From Acidimicrobiia bacterium (GTDB lineage: Bacteria; Actinomycetota; Acidimicrobiia; UBA5794; JAOTWH01): a DNA stretch of 11,113 nucleotides. The DNA lies in assembly GCA_029863035.1 (NCBI GenBank), contig JAOTWH010000060.1, forward strand, positions 1 to 11,113, in the 5' to 3' direction. A program made the position numbers and the translations under genes. The notes under the pieces are model-generated. The model ran no database searches and was not told where the DNA came from. It was given only the letters and a program-made list of their open reading frames with translations. Position 1 is the first letter of the stretch. The number at the start of each line of letters is the position of its first letter. Below, piece after piece: positions 1 through 6,852 of this stretch.

Positions 1-1
1 G

Positions 2-841
2 GGTTCCAAGGAACGGTCGCCAGACGCGCTTGGGAAGTTGCGGGAGATGGACGCCATGATGGTTGTGCTGCGCGCCTTTGAGGACGCGGCGGCACCGGCG
101 AGTGAGTCCGGCACCGATCCGGCGGCACAGGCCGAAGAGCTGTTGCTGGAGTTGGCCCTGGCCGATGTCGACGTCTTCACCAAACGATCGGAGCGAGCGG
201 CGAAAGAGGCCACCGCCGACGTAGCCATGAAGCCCCAGGCTGACGCCTTTGCCCAGGCGTCGCAGCTGCTGGCCGATGGATCGCCGTTGCGTGCCACCCA
301 GTGGAGTCCTGCGCAAAGAGACTTCTTTCGGGATCTGGCGCCTCTCTCGTTGAAGCCCGCCGTCTGGGTGATCAATGCCGGGGAGGACGAGGCCACGGAA
401 GAACTCGAGGAAAGGGTCGCCGCCGTGGTTCCCGACGGTGACGCCGTTGTTTCGCTCTCGGCTCGGATCGAGCACGAGGCCTCCCAACTGGACCCGAAGG
501 AGCGCGAGGAACTGTTCGAAGGCCTCGGTCTCGGCAAGGGTGCGCTGTCCAAGATGGTCAGGGCTGCCTACCTGGCGCTCGATCTGACCACCTTCTATAC
601 GATCGGCCCCAAGGAGGCCCACGCCTGGTCGGTCAAGTCGGGGTCAACCGCGCCCCAAGCTGCCGGCAAGATCCACTCAGATCTGGAGCGAGGCTTCATC
701 CGCGCCGAAGTGGCAGCCATAGCCGAGGTTGTAGAGGCTGGGGGTTGGGATGCGGCCAAGGCGGCAGGACTGGTTCGGCTCGAAGGCAAGGACTATGTCG
801 TTGCCGAAGGCGATGTGATCGAGGTCCGTTTCTCGGTCTGA
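2..841 (+). CDS. ychF: YchF/OLA1-type Obg-family ATPase, 5' end cut by window edge
   Basis: The open frame runs in from the window edge (first full codon at 2) and gives 279 visible residues. Full-length YchF is about 360, so roughly the first 80 residues, including the P-loop, lie outside. The visible part follows the family order. A G-domain remnant includes LREMDAMMVVLRAFED. A helical insertion carries ELALADVDV. The nucleotide-base motif is NAGE at about residues 125-128, after LKPAVWVI. A C-terminal TGS domain spans about 194-278, with GPKEAHAW, APQAAGKIHSDLERGF and LEGKDYVV. YchF and human OLA1 have NxxE where GTPases have NKxD, and prefer ATP over GTP; the same holds here. The protein is a cytosolic ribosome-associated translation and stress factor. 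A 47-bp spacer separates it from the permease, with no terminator hairpin seen. Identification is very secure. Confidence 0.96.
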   Translation, partial: GSKERSPDALGKLREMDAMMVVLRAFEDAAAPASESGTDPAAQAEELLLELALADVDVFTKRSERAAKEATADVAMKPQADAFAQASQLLADGSPLRATQWSPAQRDFFRDLAPLSLKPAVWVINAGEDEATEELEERVAAVVPDGDAVVSLSARIEHEASQLDPKEREELFEGLGLGKGALSKMVRAAYLALDLTTFYTIGPKEAHAWSVKSGSTAPQAAGKIHSDLERGFIRAEVAAIAEVVEAGGWDAAKAAGLVRLEGKDYVVAEGDVIEVRFSV

Positions 842-873
842 CGGCGTGCTCACAGATGCGAGTGGTCTCGGCG

Positions 874-879
874 TAACCT
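874..879 (+). promoter_or_regulatory. Possible -10 element (TAACCT) of a near-leaderless transcript for the permease
   Basis: TAACCT fits the TANNNT pattern of actinobacterial -10 elements and ends 9 nt before the GTG at 889. No Shine-Dalgarno sequence precedes that GTG (the upstream bases are TTTCCGACCT), so a leaderless or very short leader is one explanation for how it is translated. No convincing -35 was found, and the spacing is a few bases longer than ideal. Read-through from ychF with coupled initiation is the alternative. Confidence 0.3.
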
Positions 880-888
880 TTCCGACCT

Positions 889-3102
889 GTGGACCCCAAC
901 CAAGGTCATTCCTCCAAGTCTCTGGCCCGCGAATTAGGGCTGTTCGCCGTCTTCAGCGTGTCCATCGGCGCCATGATCGGCAGTGGGGTTTTCGTGCTGC
1001 CCGGATTGGCTTCGAAGGTGGCCGGACCAGGCGTGATCCTCGCCTACTTCATCGCCGGGCTGGTGGTCCTTCCGGCAGCCCTGAGCCAGTCCGAGATGGC
1101 GACAGCCATGCCCCAAGCCGGCGGCACCTATCTGTTCGTAGATCGGGCGATGGGACCGATGCTCGGCACGATCGCCGGCTTCGGTACCTGGTTCGCTCTG
1201 GTGTTCAAGGCCGCGTTCGCGCTGGTTGGGCTTGGCGCCTATATCGAGTTCTTCTGGTCGGCCGTGCCGGTCCGACCGCTGGCGCTCGCGTTCGGAGTGG
1301 GGCTGATAACGCTGAATCTCATCGGTGCCAAGCAGTCGAGCAGATTCCAGGTCTTCATCGTCACCGGGGTGCTTGGGGTGTTGGCCTTCTTCGTTGGCGA
1401 CGGGATCACGCACGTCGATGACATGCTCTATCAACCGTTCCTGCCAGAAGGAATCGGAGGCCTGCTCGAGGCCACGGGCATCGTGTTCGTGTCGTACGCC
1501 GGCGTGACAAAGGTGGCCAGCGTCGCCGAGGAGGTGCGGCATCCCAGCCGCAATCTGCCGCTTGGCATATTGATATCGATTGGCGTGATGATCTTCCTCT
1601 ACCCGGCCATCGTGTTCGTGGTCGTTGGCCTGACGCCATCCGCCGAGCTTGCCAGCTCGACGACCCCGATAGCTACGGCGGCCGGGAGCTTCATGGGGCA
1701 GTTCGGTGCAGACGTGATCGCGGTTACCGCGGTCCTGGCGCTGCTCAGCATGGCGAACGCTGGATTGCTCAGCTCTTCTCGGTACCCCTTCGCCATGGCT
1801 CGCAACCACCTTGCTCCCAAGGGGCTGGCCCATGTGGGCCGTCGTAGCGGTACCCCGACCGTTTCGATTGCATTTACCGGGGGAGCGATGTTGATTCTCG
1901 TTGCACTGGTGCCGCTGCTCGAGCTGGCGAAATTGGCCAGCACCTTCAACCTGTTGGTATTCGCCATGGTGAATCTGTCTCTGATCGCGTTTCGTGAGAG
2001 CAAGGTCAGTTGGTACCGCCCAAGGTTCCGTTCGCCCGGTTATCCGTGGGTACAGATCGCCGGGATACTTGCTCCCGGTGTTTTGCTGACCCAAATGGGG
2101 CTGGCTCCGCTCATCGGCGCGCTTGCGATCATCGTCGGTGGGTGGGTGTGGTACCGGGTCTTTGGAGAAGGGCGCGAAAGCCGCGAGAGCGCCTCGATCG
2201 ATGCGTTGCGCTTGCGGGCAACTACCCGGCTGGTTGCCGACACCAAGGAGGCCCTCGCCAAGCCGGGCAAGGGCCGCACCCTGATCCCGGTGGCGAGCGA
2301 CATTCCGGCCAGCCAGCTGCGGGCACTTCTCAAGGTGGCGGGCGGGATGGTGCAGTCGGGCCGACGGATCCGGGTGGTGCGATTCGAGGAAGTACCGTTG
2401 GCGATCGGATTGGCCGATGCCCCAACAAAGACCGCGACGGAGCTCGAGTTTGAGCAGGGGGTTGGGGATATCGCGGCCGACCTTGGAGTTTCCGTCGATG
2501 TTGATGTTGTGGTTGCCCACGACCGGCGCAGCGGGTTGATCAACTACGTTGCCGATGAGGGAATTCAGCTGGTCCTCGCTCGATTGCCGGAGGGGAACAG
2601 GCCGGGGCGTCTGTTCGGGGGAGAGCTGCGCTGGATGAGGGACCTGGCTTGTGATACCGCGTTCCTGAGAGATCACGCCATCGACGGCCTGAACACGATC
2701 GCGGTGATGGGTGCCGGTGGCCCCCACGATGCCCTCAAGGTTGAGATTGCCGATCGCCTCGCCCAAGAGGAGATTCGCTTCGTTCACGTGCTGGAAGAAA
2801 AGTCGCCAGATGTTCAGATCGCTGGGATCCAGGAGTATCACGGCCAGCTTGGTGAGGTGATCAGCACGCCATCCACCAGCCACGTGGAGCGTGCTGACGA
2901 CGTGGTCGAGGCTCTCGGAAGGGTGGGAGCCGACGTCGACCTCGTGATCCTCGGCGCCTCCCTGCACCACCTGCCGTTTCTCACCGACCTGGCGAACAGG
3001 ATCTCGGACCGAATCGATAGCAGCGTGTTACTCGTTGAGGCGTACGGGTCCTCCACCGCCACATCGTTCCTTGGCCGGATCCTGGAACGCATCATCTACT
3101 AG
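889..3102 (+). CDS. APC-superfamily permease with C-terminal tandem Usp-like domains
   Basis: This 737-residue protein has two parts. Residues about 15-425 form an APC-type transporter with some 12 hydrophobic segments. The TM1 signature is IGAMIGSGVFVLPG (27-40). The first loop has MPQAGGTYLFV. The TM6 signature is FVSYAGVTKVASVAEEV, followed by RHPSRNLPLGI (about 200-228). The TM8 region carries LLSSSRYPFAMARNHLAPK. Residues about 463-717 form a soluble tail that resembles two Usp folds in tandem (about 463-595 and 600-717). The classic Usp ATP motif GxxGx9G(S/T) is absent from both. APC permeases with Usp tails about this long are known, usually annotated as amino acid transporters. KimA K+ importers share the APC-plus-Usp-fold plan, so the substrate is open; the following RCK and antiporter genes make a cation role worth considering. 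The GTG at 889 is the only start between the in-frame stop at 874 and TM1. It has no visible ribosome binding site. Confidence 0.9.
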   Translation: MDPNQGHSSKSLARELGLFAVFSVSIGAMIGSGVFVLPGLASKVAGPGVILAYFIAGLVVLPAALSQSEMATAMPQAGGTYLFVDRAMGPMLGTIAGFGTWFALVFKAAFALVGLGAYIEFFWSAVPVRPLALAFGVGLITLNLIGAKQSSRFQVFIVTGVLGVLAFFVGDGITHVDDMLYQPFLPEGIGGLLEATGIVFVSYAGVTKVASVAEEVRHPSRNLPLGILISIGVMIFLYPAIVFVVVGLTPSAELASSTTPIATAAGSFMGQFGADVIAVTAVLALLSMANAGLLSSSRYPFAMARNHLAPKGLAHVGRRSGTPTVSIAFTGGAMLILVALVPLLELAKLASTFNLLVFAMVNLSLIAFRESKVSWYRPRFRSPGYPWVQIAGILAPGVLLTQMGLAPLIGALAIIVGGWVWYRVFGEGRESRESASIDALRLRATTRLVADTKEALAKPGKGRTLIPVASDIPASQLRALLKVAGGMVQSGRRIRVVRFEEVPLAIGLADAPTKTATELEFEQGVGDIAADLGVSVDVDVVVAHDRRSGLINYVADEGIQLVLARLPEGNRPGRLFGGELRWMRDLACDTAFLRDHAIDGLNTIAVMGAGGPHDALKVEIADRLAQEEIRFVHVLEEKSPDVQIAGIQEYHGQLGEVISTPSTSHVERADDVVEALGRVGADVDLVILGASLHHLPFLTDLANRISDRIDSSVLLVEAYGSSTATSFLGRILERIIY

Positions 3103-3149
3103 CAGACGGGGACCGGCTCGAAGGGCGCGGTTGGCGTGACAGCACTCGC

Positions 3150-3155
3150 CATAAT
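3150..3155 (+). promoter_or_regulatory. Possible -10 hexamer (CATAAT) upstream of the RCK gene
   Basis: CATAAT matches the TATAAT consensus at five of six positions and sits in the 75-bp spacer after the permease. Transcription from about 3162 would give a short leader containing the GGAGGG at 3167-3172 and the TTG start at 3178. No matching -35 at 16-18 bp spacing was found, so this could be chance, with the gene simply co-transcribed from upstream. Confidence 0.25.
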
Positions 3156-3161
3156 GAAGGT

Positions 3162-3172
3162 CCTCCGGAGGG
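3162..3172 (+). promoter_or_regulatory. Shine-Dalgarno GGAGGG that sets a TTG start, inside a 10-bp palindrome
   Basis: GGAGGG at 3167-3172 stands 5 nt before the TTG at 3178, the best ribosome binding site in the spacer. It decides the start against GTG 3136 and ATG 3154, which lack comparable sites. CCTCCGGAGG at 3162-3171 is a perfect palindrome that places an anti-SD directly next to the SD. The two halves have no loop between them, so folding would need wider pairing (GTCC 3160-3163 with GGAC 3171-3174) or intermolecular pairing. Confidence 0.55.
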
Positions 3173-3177
3173 ACTAC

Positions 3178-4626
3178 TTGAATCTCATCGTCGTTGGATC
3201 GGGTGGAACAACCAGGCAATTGCTGGGGCGCCTCGGTGAGTCGTGGGAAGTCACGGTCATCGATGTTGATGCCGACCGCTTGGCGCGGGCGGAGAAGGTG
3301 CGGCCGGTGGAGTTGGTCGAAGGCGACGGATCGAGCCGGGTCGTACTGGAACGCGCTGGGCTTGACAACGCCGACGCCCTGGTGGCTGCCACCGCCGACG
3401 ACGACGCCAACCTCGAGGCTTGTCGCATTGCTAGCGAGACTGGTCTACTCAGGGTCTTCGCCGTGGCAGCCGATCCGGACCGCCTGTCTGACTACCGAGA
3501 CGCCGAGATCCCGTCGGTTTCGTCCCACGCCCAAGCTGCTCGAGTGGTGGAATCGGCGCTGGAACCTCGCCGGATCTCCTCGACCTCGTTCGCCGACGGC
3601 AAGGCCGAAGCGATCGAGTTCCTCATTGCGGGTGATGCTCCCGTCAAGGGCATGGCGCTGAAAGACCTCCACTCCGAGCACTACCTGGTGGCCGCCATCT
3701 TGCGAGGGGGCGGACTCATCGTGCCGCACGGGGACACGGTTCTCGAGGAGGAAGATCGGGTGACGGTGGTGGGCTCCGCTGCCGACTTCGCCATGATCGT
3801 GCGTACGTTCACGTCAGGTGAGGCTCGCTTTCCTTCGGATTATGGAACCAGCGTTGCCGTTGCCCTTGAGAGCGAAGGCGACATCGAGGGGACTCTCGCG
3901 GAGGCTCTCGAGCTAACACGCAACAGCCAGGCCTCTGCCCTGCTGTTGGTGCATCGCGACCCGGAGTCAGTCAACGACGAAAGCGAGGCGACTCGCCTCG
4001 TCCAGTTGCTCCAAGCTGCCACCATCAAGGCCGGTCAAGTTGATGTACAGAGTCGTCCAGTAGGCGGCCTACCCACAAAATCGTTGCTTCAGGTAGCTCG
4101 AGAGGAAAGCGTGGGGGTTGTTGTGCTGGCGGCTCCGCGATCGGGTGAGGTCCGCGGCCGCATGGAGACCAACCGCCTGCTGCGCGCTTACTCGGACGCT
4201 GGTGTGCCGTTGTTGCTGTCCCGCAACACATTCGGGGTGGGAACGATCGTTGTTCCGGCCCGAGATACGCCAGCCGGTAGGGCGGCGGCGCGAGCGGCCA
4301 TCGATCTGGCCGACGACAGCGGCTCCAAGTTGATCGGGGTGGCGGTCGTGTCTCCTGCATTCCTTGCCGGGGGCGACACAAAGGATGAAGCGCAGCAAGC
4401 CATGCTGCGGCTACGTGAGGAGGCCGCCGTCCTTGGCGTCCGGGTACGGAGGATCTTGCGCCAAGGCAACCCAGTGCATGTCATCGAGGAGGCGGCCGAG
4501 GGTGTGCAGTTGGTTGTGCTTGGTATGCCACCCAACCGCCCAAGCTTCGCCAATCCTGGCATCTCTGCCCACTTGGCGCGGAGACTGGAGACATCGGTGT
4601 TGCTCGTCCCACGACCGGGCCCTTAG
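3178..4626 (+). CDS. TrkA/RCK-type regulator with two C-terminal Usp-like domains
   Basis: From the TTG start the protein has 482 residues. An RCK-N Rossmann domain spans about 1-125: LIVVGSGGTT, then VTVIDVDADRL with the acidic strand-2 end at Asp29, then EGDGSSRVVLERAGL and ADALVAATADDDANL. An RCK-C domain spans about 142-212, including VKGMALKDL and GDTVLEEEDRVTVVGS. Two Usp-like domains follow at about 223-349 and 354-478, the second ending in TSVLLVPRP. The usual GxGxxG nucleotide loop reads GSGGTT, so its third glycine is lost, and neither Usp unit has the ATP motif GxxGx9G(S/T). Beginning at TTG 3178 puts the first beta strand at the N-terminus, as in TrkA proteins; starting at GTG 3136 would add 14 residues. 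RCK proteins are cytosolic and gate K+ channels, Trk/Ktr systems or Kef antiporters on binding nucleotides or ions. An antiporter gene follows after 2 nt, and is the likely partner. Confidence 0.9.
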   Translation: MNLIVVGSGGTTRQLLGRLGESWEVTVIDVDADRLARAEKVRPVELVEGDGSSRVVLERAGLDNADALVAATADDDANLEACRIASETGLLRVFAVAADPDRLSDYRDAEIPSVSSHAQAARVVESALEPRRISSTSFADGKAEAIEFLIAGDAPVKGMALKDLHSEHYLVAAILRGGGLIVPHGDTVLEEEDRVTVVGSAADFAMIVRTFTSGEARFPSDYGTSVAVALESEGDIEGTLAEALELTRNSQASALLLVHRDPESVNDESEATRLVQLLQAATIKAGQVDVQSRPVGGLPTKSLLQVAREESVGVVVLAAPRSGEVRGRMETNRLLRAYSDAGVPLLLSRNTFGVGTIVVPARDTPAGRAAARAAIDLADDSGSKLIGVAVVSPAFLAGGDTKDEAQQAMLRLREEAAVLGVRVRRILRQGNPVHVIEEAAEGVQLVVLGMPPNRPSFANPGISAHLARRLETSVLLVPRPGP

Positions 4627-4628
4627 CC

Positions 4629-5837
4629 GTGGGCTCCCTGCTCGCTCAGGCTGGCGACAGCCACGGGATAGCCACGCCCCTTTCCCTGATCCTCATATCG
4701 GCGGCGGCGTTCGTCATCCCCCTTGTTTCGCGGCGATTGGGTCTGCCTGCAGTGGTGCTCGAGATCCTCACCGGGGTCATCGTCGGGCCCATGCTGGGCA
4801 TCATCGAGCCCGGTGAAGAGCTCCTCTCCTTCCTTGCAGAGTTCGGCCTGTTCCTGCTGATGTTCCTGGCAGGTCTCGAGATCGACTTCGATCGTCTGGA
4901 GCGCCAGGGCCCTCGCCAGCTCGTCTCGAGCTTCGCCCTTTTCGCCTTCATCGCCGCTGCATCGTTCTTCGCAGCCGGCTTCTTCGGCCTGGACAACCTG
5001 GAGCAGAGGGTGTTCCTCACGTTGCTGATATCGGCTTCAGCACTTGGGATCGTTGTGCCGGCGTTGCGGGCGGGCAATCACTCGTCGTCTCAGGTGGGCC
5101 AGGTAACTCTGATAACGGCCATGTTCGCTGAGGTGCTGACCGTCGTCGCCATAGTGGTGCTGGTTGTGCTCGTCGAGGACGGATTCGGGTGGGAGTTGCT
5201 TGCGGTCCCCGCCCTCTTCGCCACCTTGGCGATTGTCCTGTTCGTGCTGCGCCGCGCAGCTTGGTGGTATCCCGACCGATTCGAGCGGATGTTCGACGGG
5301 TCCGACCCAGAGGAGATGGGCATCCGGGGGAGTTTGGCCATGCTGTTCGTATTCGTTGGCCTGTCTGCGCTGTTGGGAATCGAAGCCATCCTTGGGGCGT
5401 TCTTGGCCGGGCTCGTTTTCGGCTATGTCTTCCGAGATCCCGGCTCACTGGATGAGCAGCTGAGTGGGTTCTCCTACGGCTTCCTCATTCCGATCTTCTT
5501 CATAAACGTCGGCATCACCTTCCCGCTAAGCGAGCTGGGTGACTCCGAGGTGCTGGGTCGAGCACTGGCCCTCATCGGGGTCGCCTTCGCCGTCAAGCTG
5601 ATTCCCTCCCTTCTGCTGGTACTTCGGCGCTTCTCGTTGAGGCAGGCAGTGGGCGCTGGGTTCCTGCTGGCCGGTCAGCTCAGCGTGATCATCGCCCTGG
5701 CAGGCGTTGGAGTCGACTTGGGACTCCTCACCGAGGGCCTTGCTGCGGGAGCGGTGCTGTTGGTCGCCGTCAGCGCCATCGCCTCACCGATCGTCTTCCG
5801 TCTACTGGTTCCCGACAAGGTGGAAGAGTCGGTATGA
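4629..5837 (+). CDS. Kef/CPA2-type cation:proton antiporter, membrane domain only
   Basis: A 402-residue protein with about 11-13 hydrophobic segments and the family landmarks in order: LPAVVLEILTGVIVGP (39-54), FGLFLLMFLAGLEIDFDRL (72-90), ISASALGIVVPALR (134-147), IEAILGAFLAGLVFG (251-265), LIPIFFINVGITF (286-298) and GAGFLLAGQLSVIIALAG (342-359). Proteins of this family exchange K+ or Na+ for H+ across the inner membrane. Kef-type members often end in an RCK domain. This one stops after the membrane part, and the RCK function lies in the gene upstream, whose stop is 2 nt before this GTG. No Shine-Dalgarno sequence is visible, so translation is probably coupled. In TM5-6, where most relatives carry an aspartate (QD in KefC), the sequence reads MFAEVL, with Glu168 at the likely position. 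Lys323 in AVKLIP may be the conserved basic residue of CPA2 proteins. The ion is not predictable from sequence. Confidence 0.92.
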   Translation: MGSLLAQAGDSHGIATPLSLILISAAAFVIPLVSRRLGLPAVVLEILTGVIVGPMLGIIEPGEELLSFLAEFGLFLLMFLAGLEIDFDRLERQGPRQLVSSFALFAFIAAASFFAAGFFGLDNLEQRVFLTLLISASALGIVVPALRAGNHSSSQVGQVTLITAMFAEVLTVVAIVVLVVLVEDGFGWELLAVPALFATLAIVLFVLRRAAWWYPDRFERMFDGSDPEEMGIRGSLAMLFVFVGLSALLGIEAILGAFLAGLVFGYVFRDPGSLDEQLSGFSYGFLIPIFFINVGITFPLSELGDSEVLGRALALIGVAFAVKLIPSLLLVLRRFSLRQAVGAGFLLAGQLSVIIALAGVGVDLGLLTEGLAAGAVLLVAVSAIASPIVFRLLVPDKVEESV

Positions 5838-5962
5838 CCCGAAGGTGGTGGCGGGTACGCCGTGTTCGCCGATCGATCAAACGGCAGAGCTATCACGTTC
5901 CCGCCCAAGCCGTAGCCGACGCCATGTTGAGCAGTGTCAAAGGCTGGCCAACCCCGCGCCGA

Positions 5963-5968
5963 TAACCT
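5963..5968 (+). promoter_or_regulatory. Possible -10 element (TAACCT) of a leaderless popT transcript
   Basis: This lies in the 138-bp gene-free stretch 5838-5975, the longest on this strand, in which I see no RNA gene or terminator. TAACCT ends 7 nt before the ATG at 5976, the spacing expected if the transcript began at the ATG itself. No Shine-Dalgarno sequence precedes the ATG (upstream bases CCTCCCGCCG), which agrees with leaderless translation. The same hexamer precedes the permease start. No -35 was recognised. Confidence 0.4.
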
Positions 5969-5975
5969 CCCGCCG

Positions 5976-6848
5976 ATGCATTACCTCCTCCAGGCCGGCC
6001 GCGGCTTCTTGATGGGCGCGGCCGACATCGTGCCTGGCGTAAGCGGCGGAACCGTGGCTCTAGTTCTTGGCATCTATGAGCGCCTGGTACACAACATTCG
6101 CAACGGAGCAGCGGTCCTCGGTTGGGTGGTGCGGGGCCAGTTCGGACGGGCGGGGAAGCGCTGGCGAGAGATCGAGTGGCGGTTCCTGCTTCCGTTGCTG
6201 GCAGGGATCTTGATCGCCTTGGTGACGCTGGCCAGGTTGTTGGATGTCTGGCTCGAGGACCACCCCCAGATCATGGCAGCGATCTTCTTCGGGTTGGTGG
6301 CCGGCTCCATGTTCATCGCTTTTCGGCTCATGTCGAGTTGGGAGCCGATCCATCTGGCGATCGTCGCCGGTGTTGGGGTGATCGCATTCTTCGTTCTCGG
6401 CTTCCGCTCCGACGAGGTCGCCGAACCGGCGCTATTCGCCTTCCTCCTCGGGGGGATGCTGGCGATCATCGCCATGATCCTCCCCGGCATCTCGGGGTCA
6501 TTCATATTGCTCATGGTCGGGTTGTATCCGGCAGTGCTTGCTGCCGTCAACGATCGCGACCTGGGCCGGCTGGTGGTGTTCGCACTGGGCACCATCGTGG
6601 GCCTCGCCGCGTTTTCGACGATCCTCGACAAGTTGCTCAGCTCCCACCACGACGCTGTCATGGCCGGGCTCATCGGGCTCATGGCGGGATCATTGCGCGT
6701 CCTATGGCCGTGGCCCCATGGCACGGATACTGCCGAACTGGTGGCTCCGGTCGGAGGTGAATGGGTGGGCCCGTTGCTCCTGGCACTGGGGGCGGCCGCT
6801 GCGGTGATGTTCATAGGGATGCTGGCCAGTCCTCCGAGCGAGGTGTGA
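5976..6848 (+). CDS. popT: DUF368 / PopT-family membrane protein (undecaprenyl-phosphate translocase family)
   Basis: A 290-residue polytopic membrane protein. DUF368 is recognised from the N-terminal GFLMGAADIVPGVSGG, then TVALVLGIYERL (about 10-37), and from a second copy of the motif, MILPGISGSFILLMVGLYP, at about 167-185. The two PGxSG-x-LxxGxY elements reflect the internal duplication of the family. Length is typical (about 280-310). DUF368 members (PopT), like DedA-family UptA, have been reported to return undecaprenyl phosphate to the cytoplasmic face for reuse in peptidoglycan and other envelope polymer synthesis. Assignment of that role here rests on the family alone. The ATG at 5976 is preferred to GTG 5934 because family members begin a few residues before the GFLMGAA segment; neither start has a ribosome binding site. 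The dtd gene follows after 4 nt. Confidence 0.88.
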   Translation: MHYLLQAGRGFLMGAADIVPGVSGGTVALVLGIYERLVHNIRNGAAVLGWVVRGQFGRAGKRWREIEWRFLLPLLAGILIALVTLARLLDVWLEDHPQIMAAIFFGLVAGSMFIAFRLMSSWEPIHLAIVAGVGVIAFFVLGFRSDEVAEPALFAFLLGGMLAIIAMILPGISGSFILLMVGLYPAVLAAVNDRDLGRLVVFALGTIVGLAAFSTILDKLLSSHHDAVMAGLIGLMAGSLRVLWPWPHGTDTAELVAPVGGEWVGPLLLALGAAAAVMFIGMLASPPSEV

Positions 6849-6852
6849 CCAG

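Noticed and set aside
934..2970. A 678-residue open frame on the minus strand
   Set aside because: It lies wholly antisense to the permease. Its translation is rich in Arg, His, Gly and Gln without domain motifs, as expected for the shadow of a GC-rich gene.
3136..3177. Longer N-terminus for the RCK protein from GTG 3136 or ATG 3154
   Set aside because: The TTG at 3178 has a much better ribosome binding site and gives the usual TrkA start at strand 1. The longer forms remain possible until N-terminal data exist.
5850..5905. Inverted repeat GGCGGG / CCCGCC in the gap after the antiporter
   Set aside because: The arms are short and 44 nt apart with no T-run after them, so I do not call it a terminator.
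5675..5908. A 77-residue minus-strand frame reaching into the 5838-5975 gap
   Set aside because: Most of it is antisense to the antiporter, its translation is low complexity and Ser/Thr/Pro-rich, and no ribosome binding site is seen.
5934..5975. Longer N-terminus for the PopT-family protein from GTG 5934
   Set aside because: The extra 14 residues are polar and unlike the family, and no ribosome binding site precedes the GTG. ATG 5976 fits family length.
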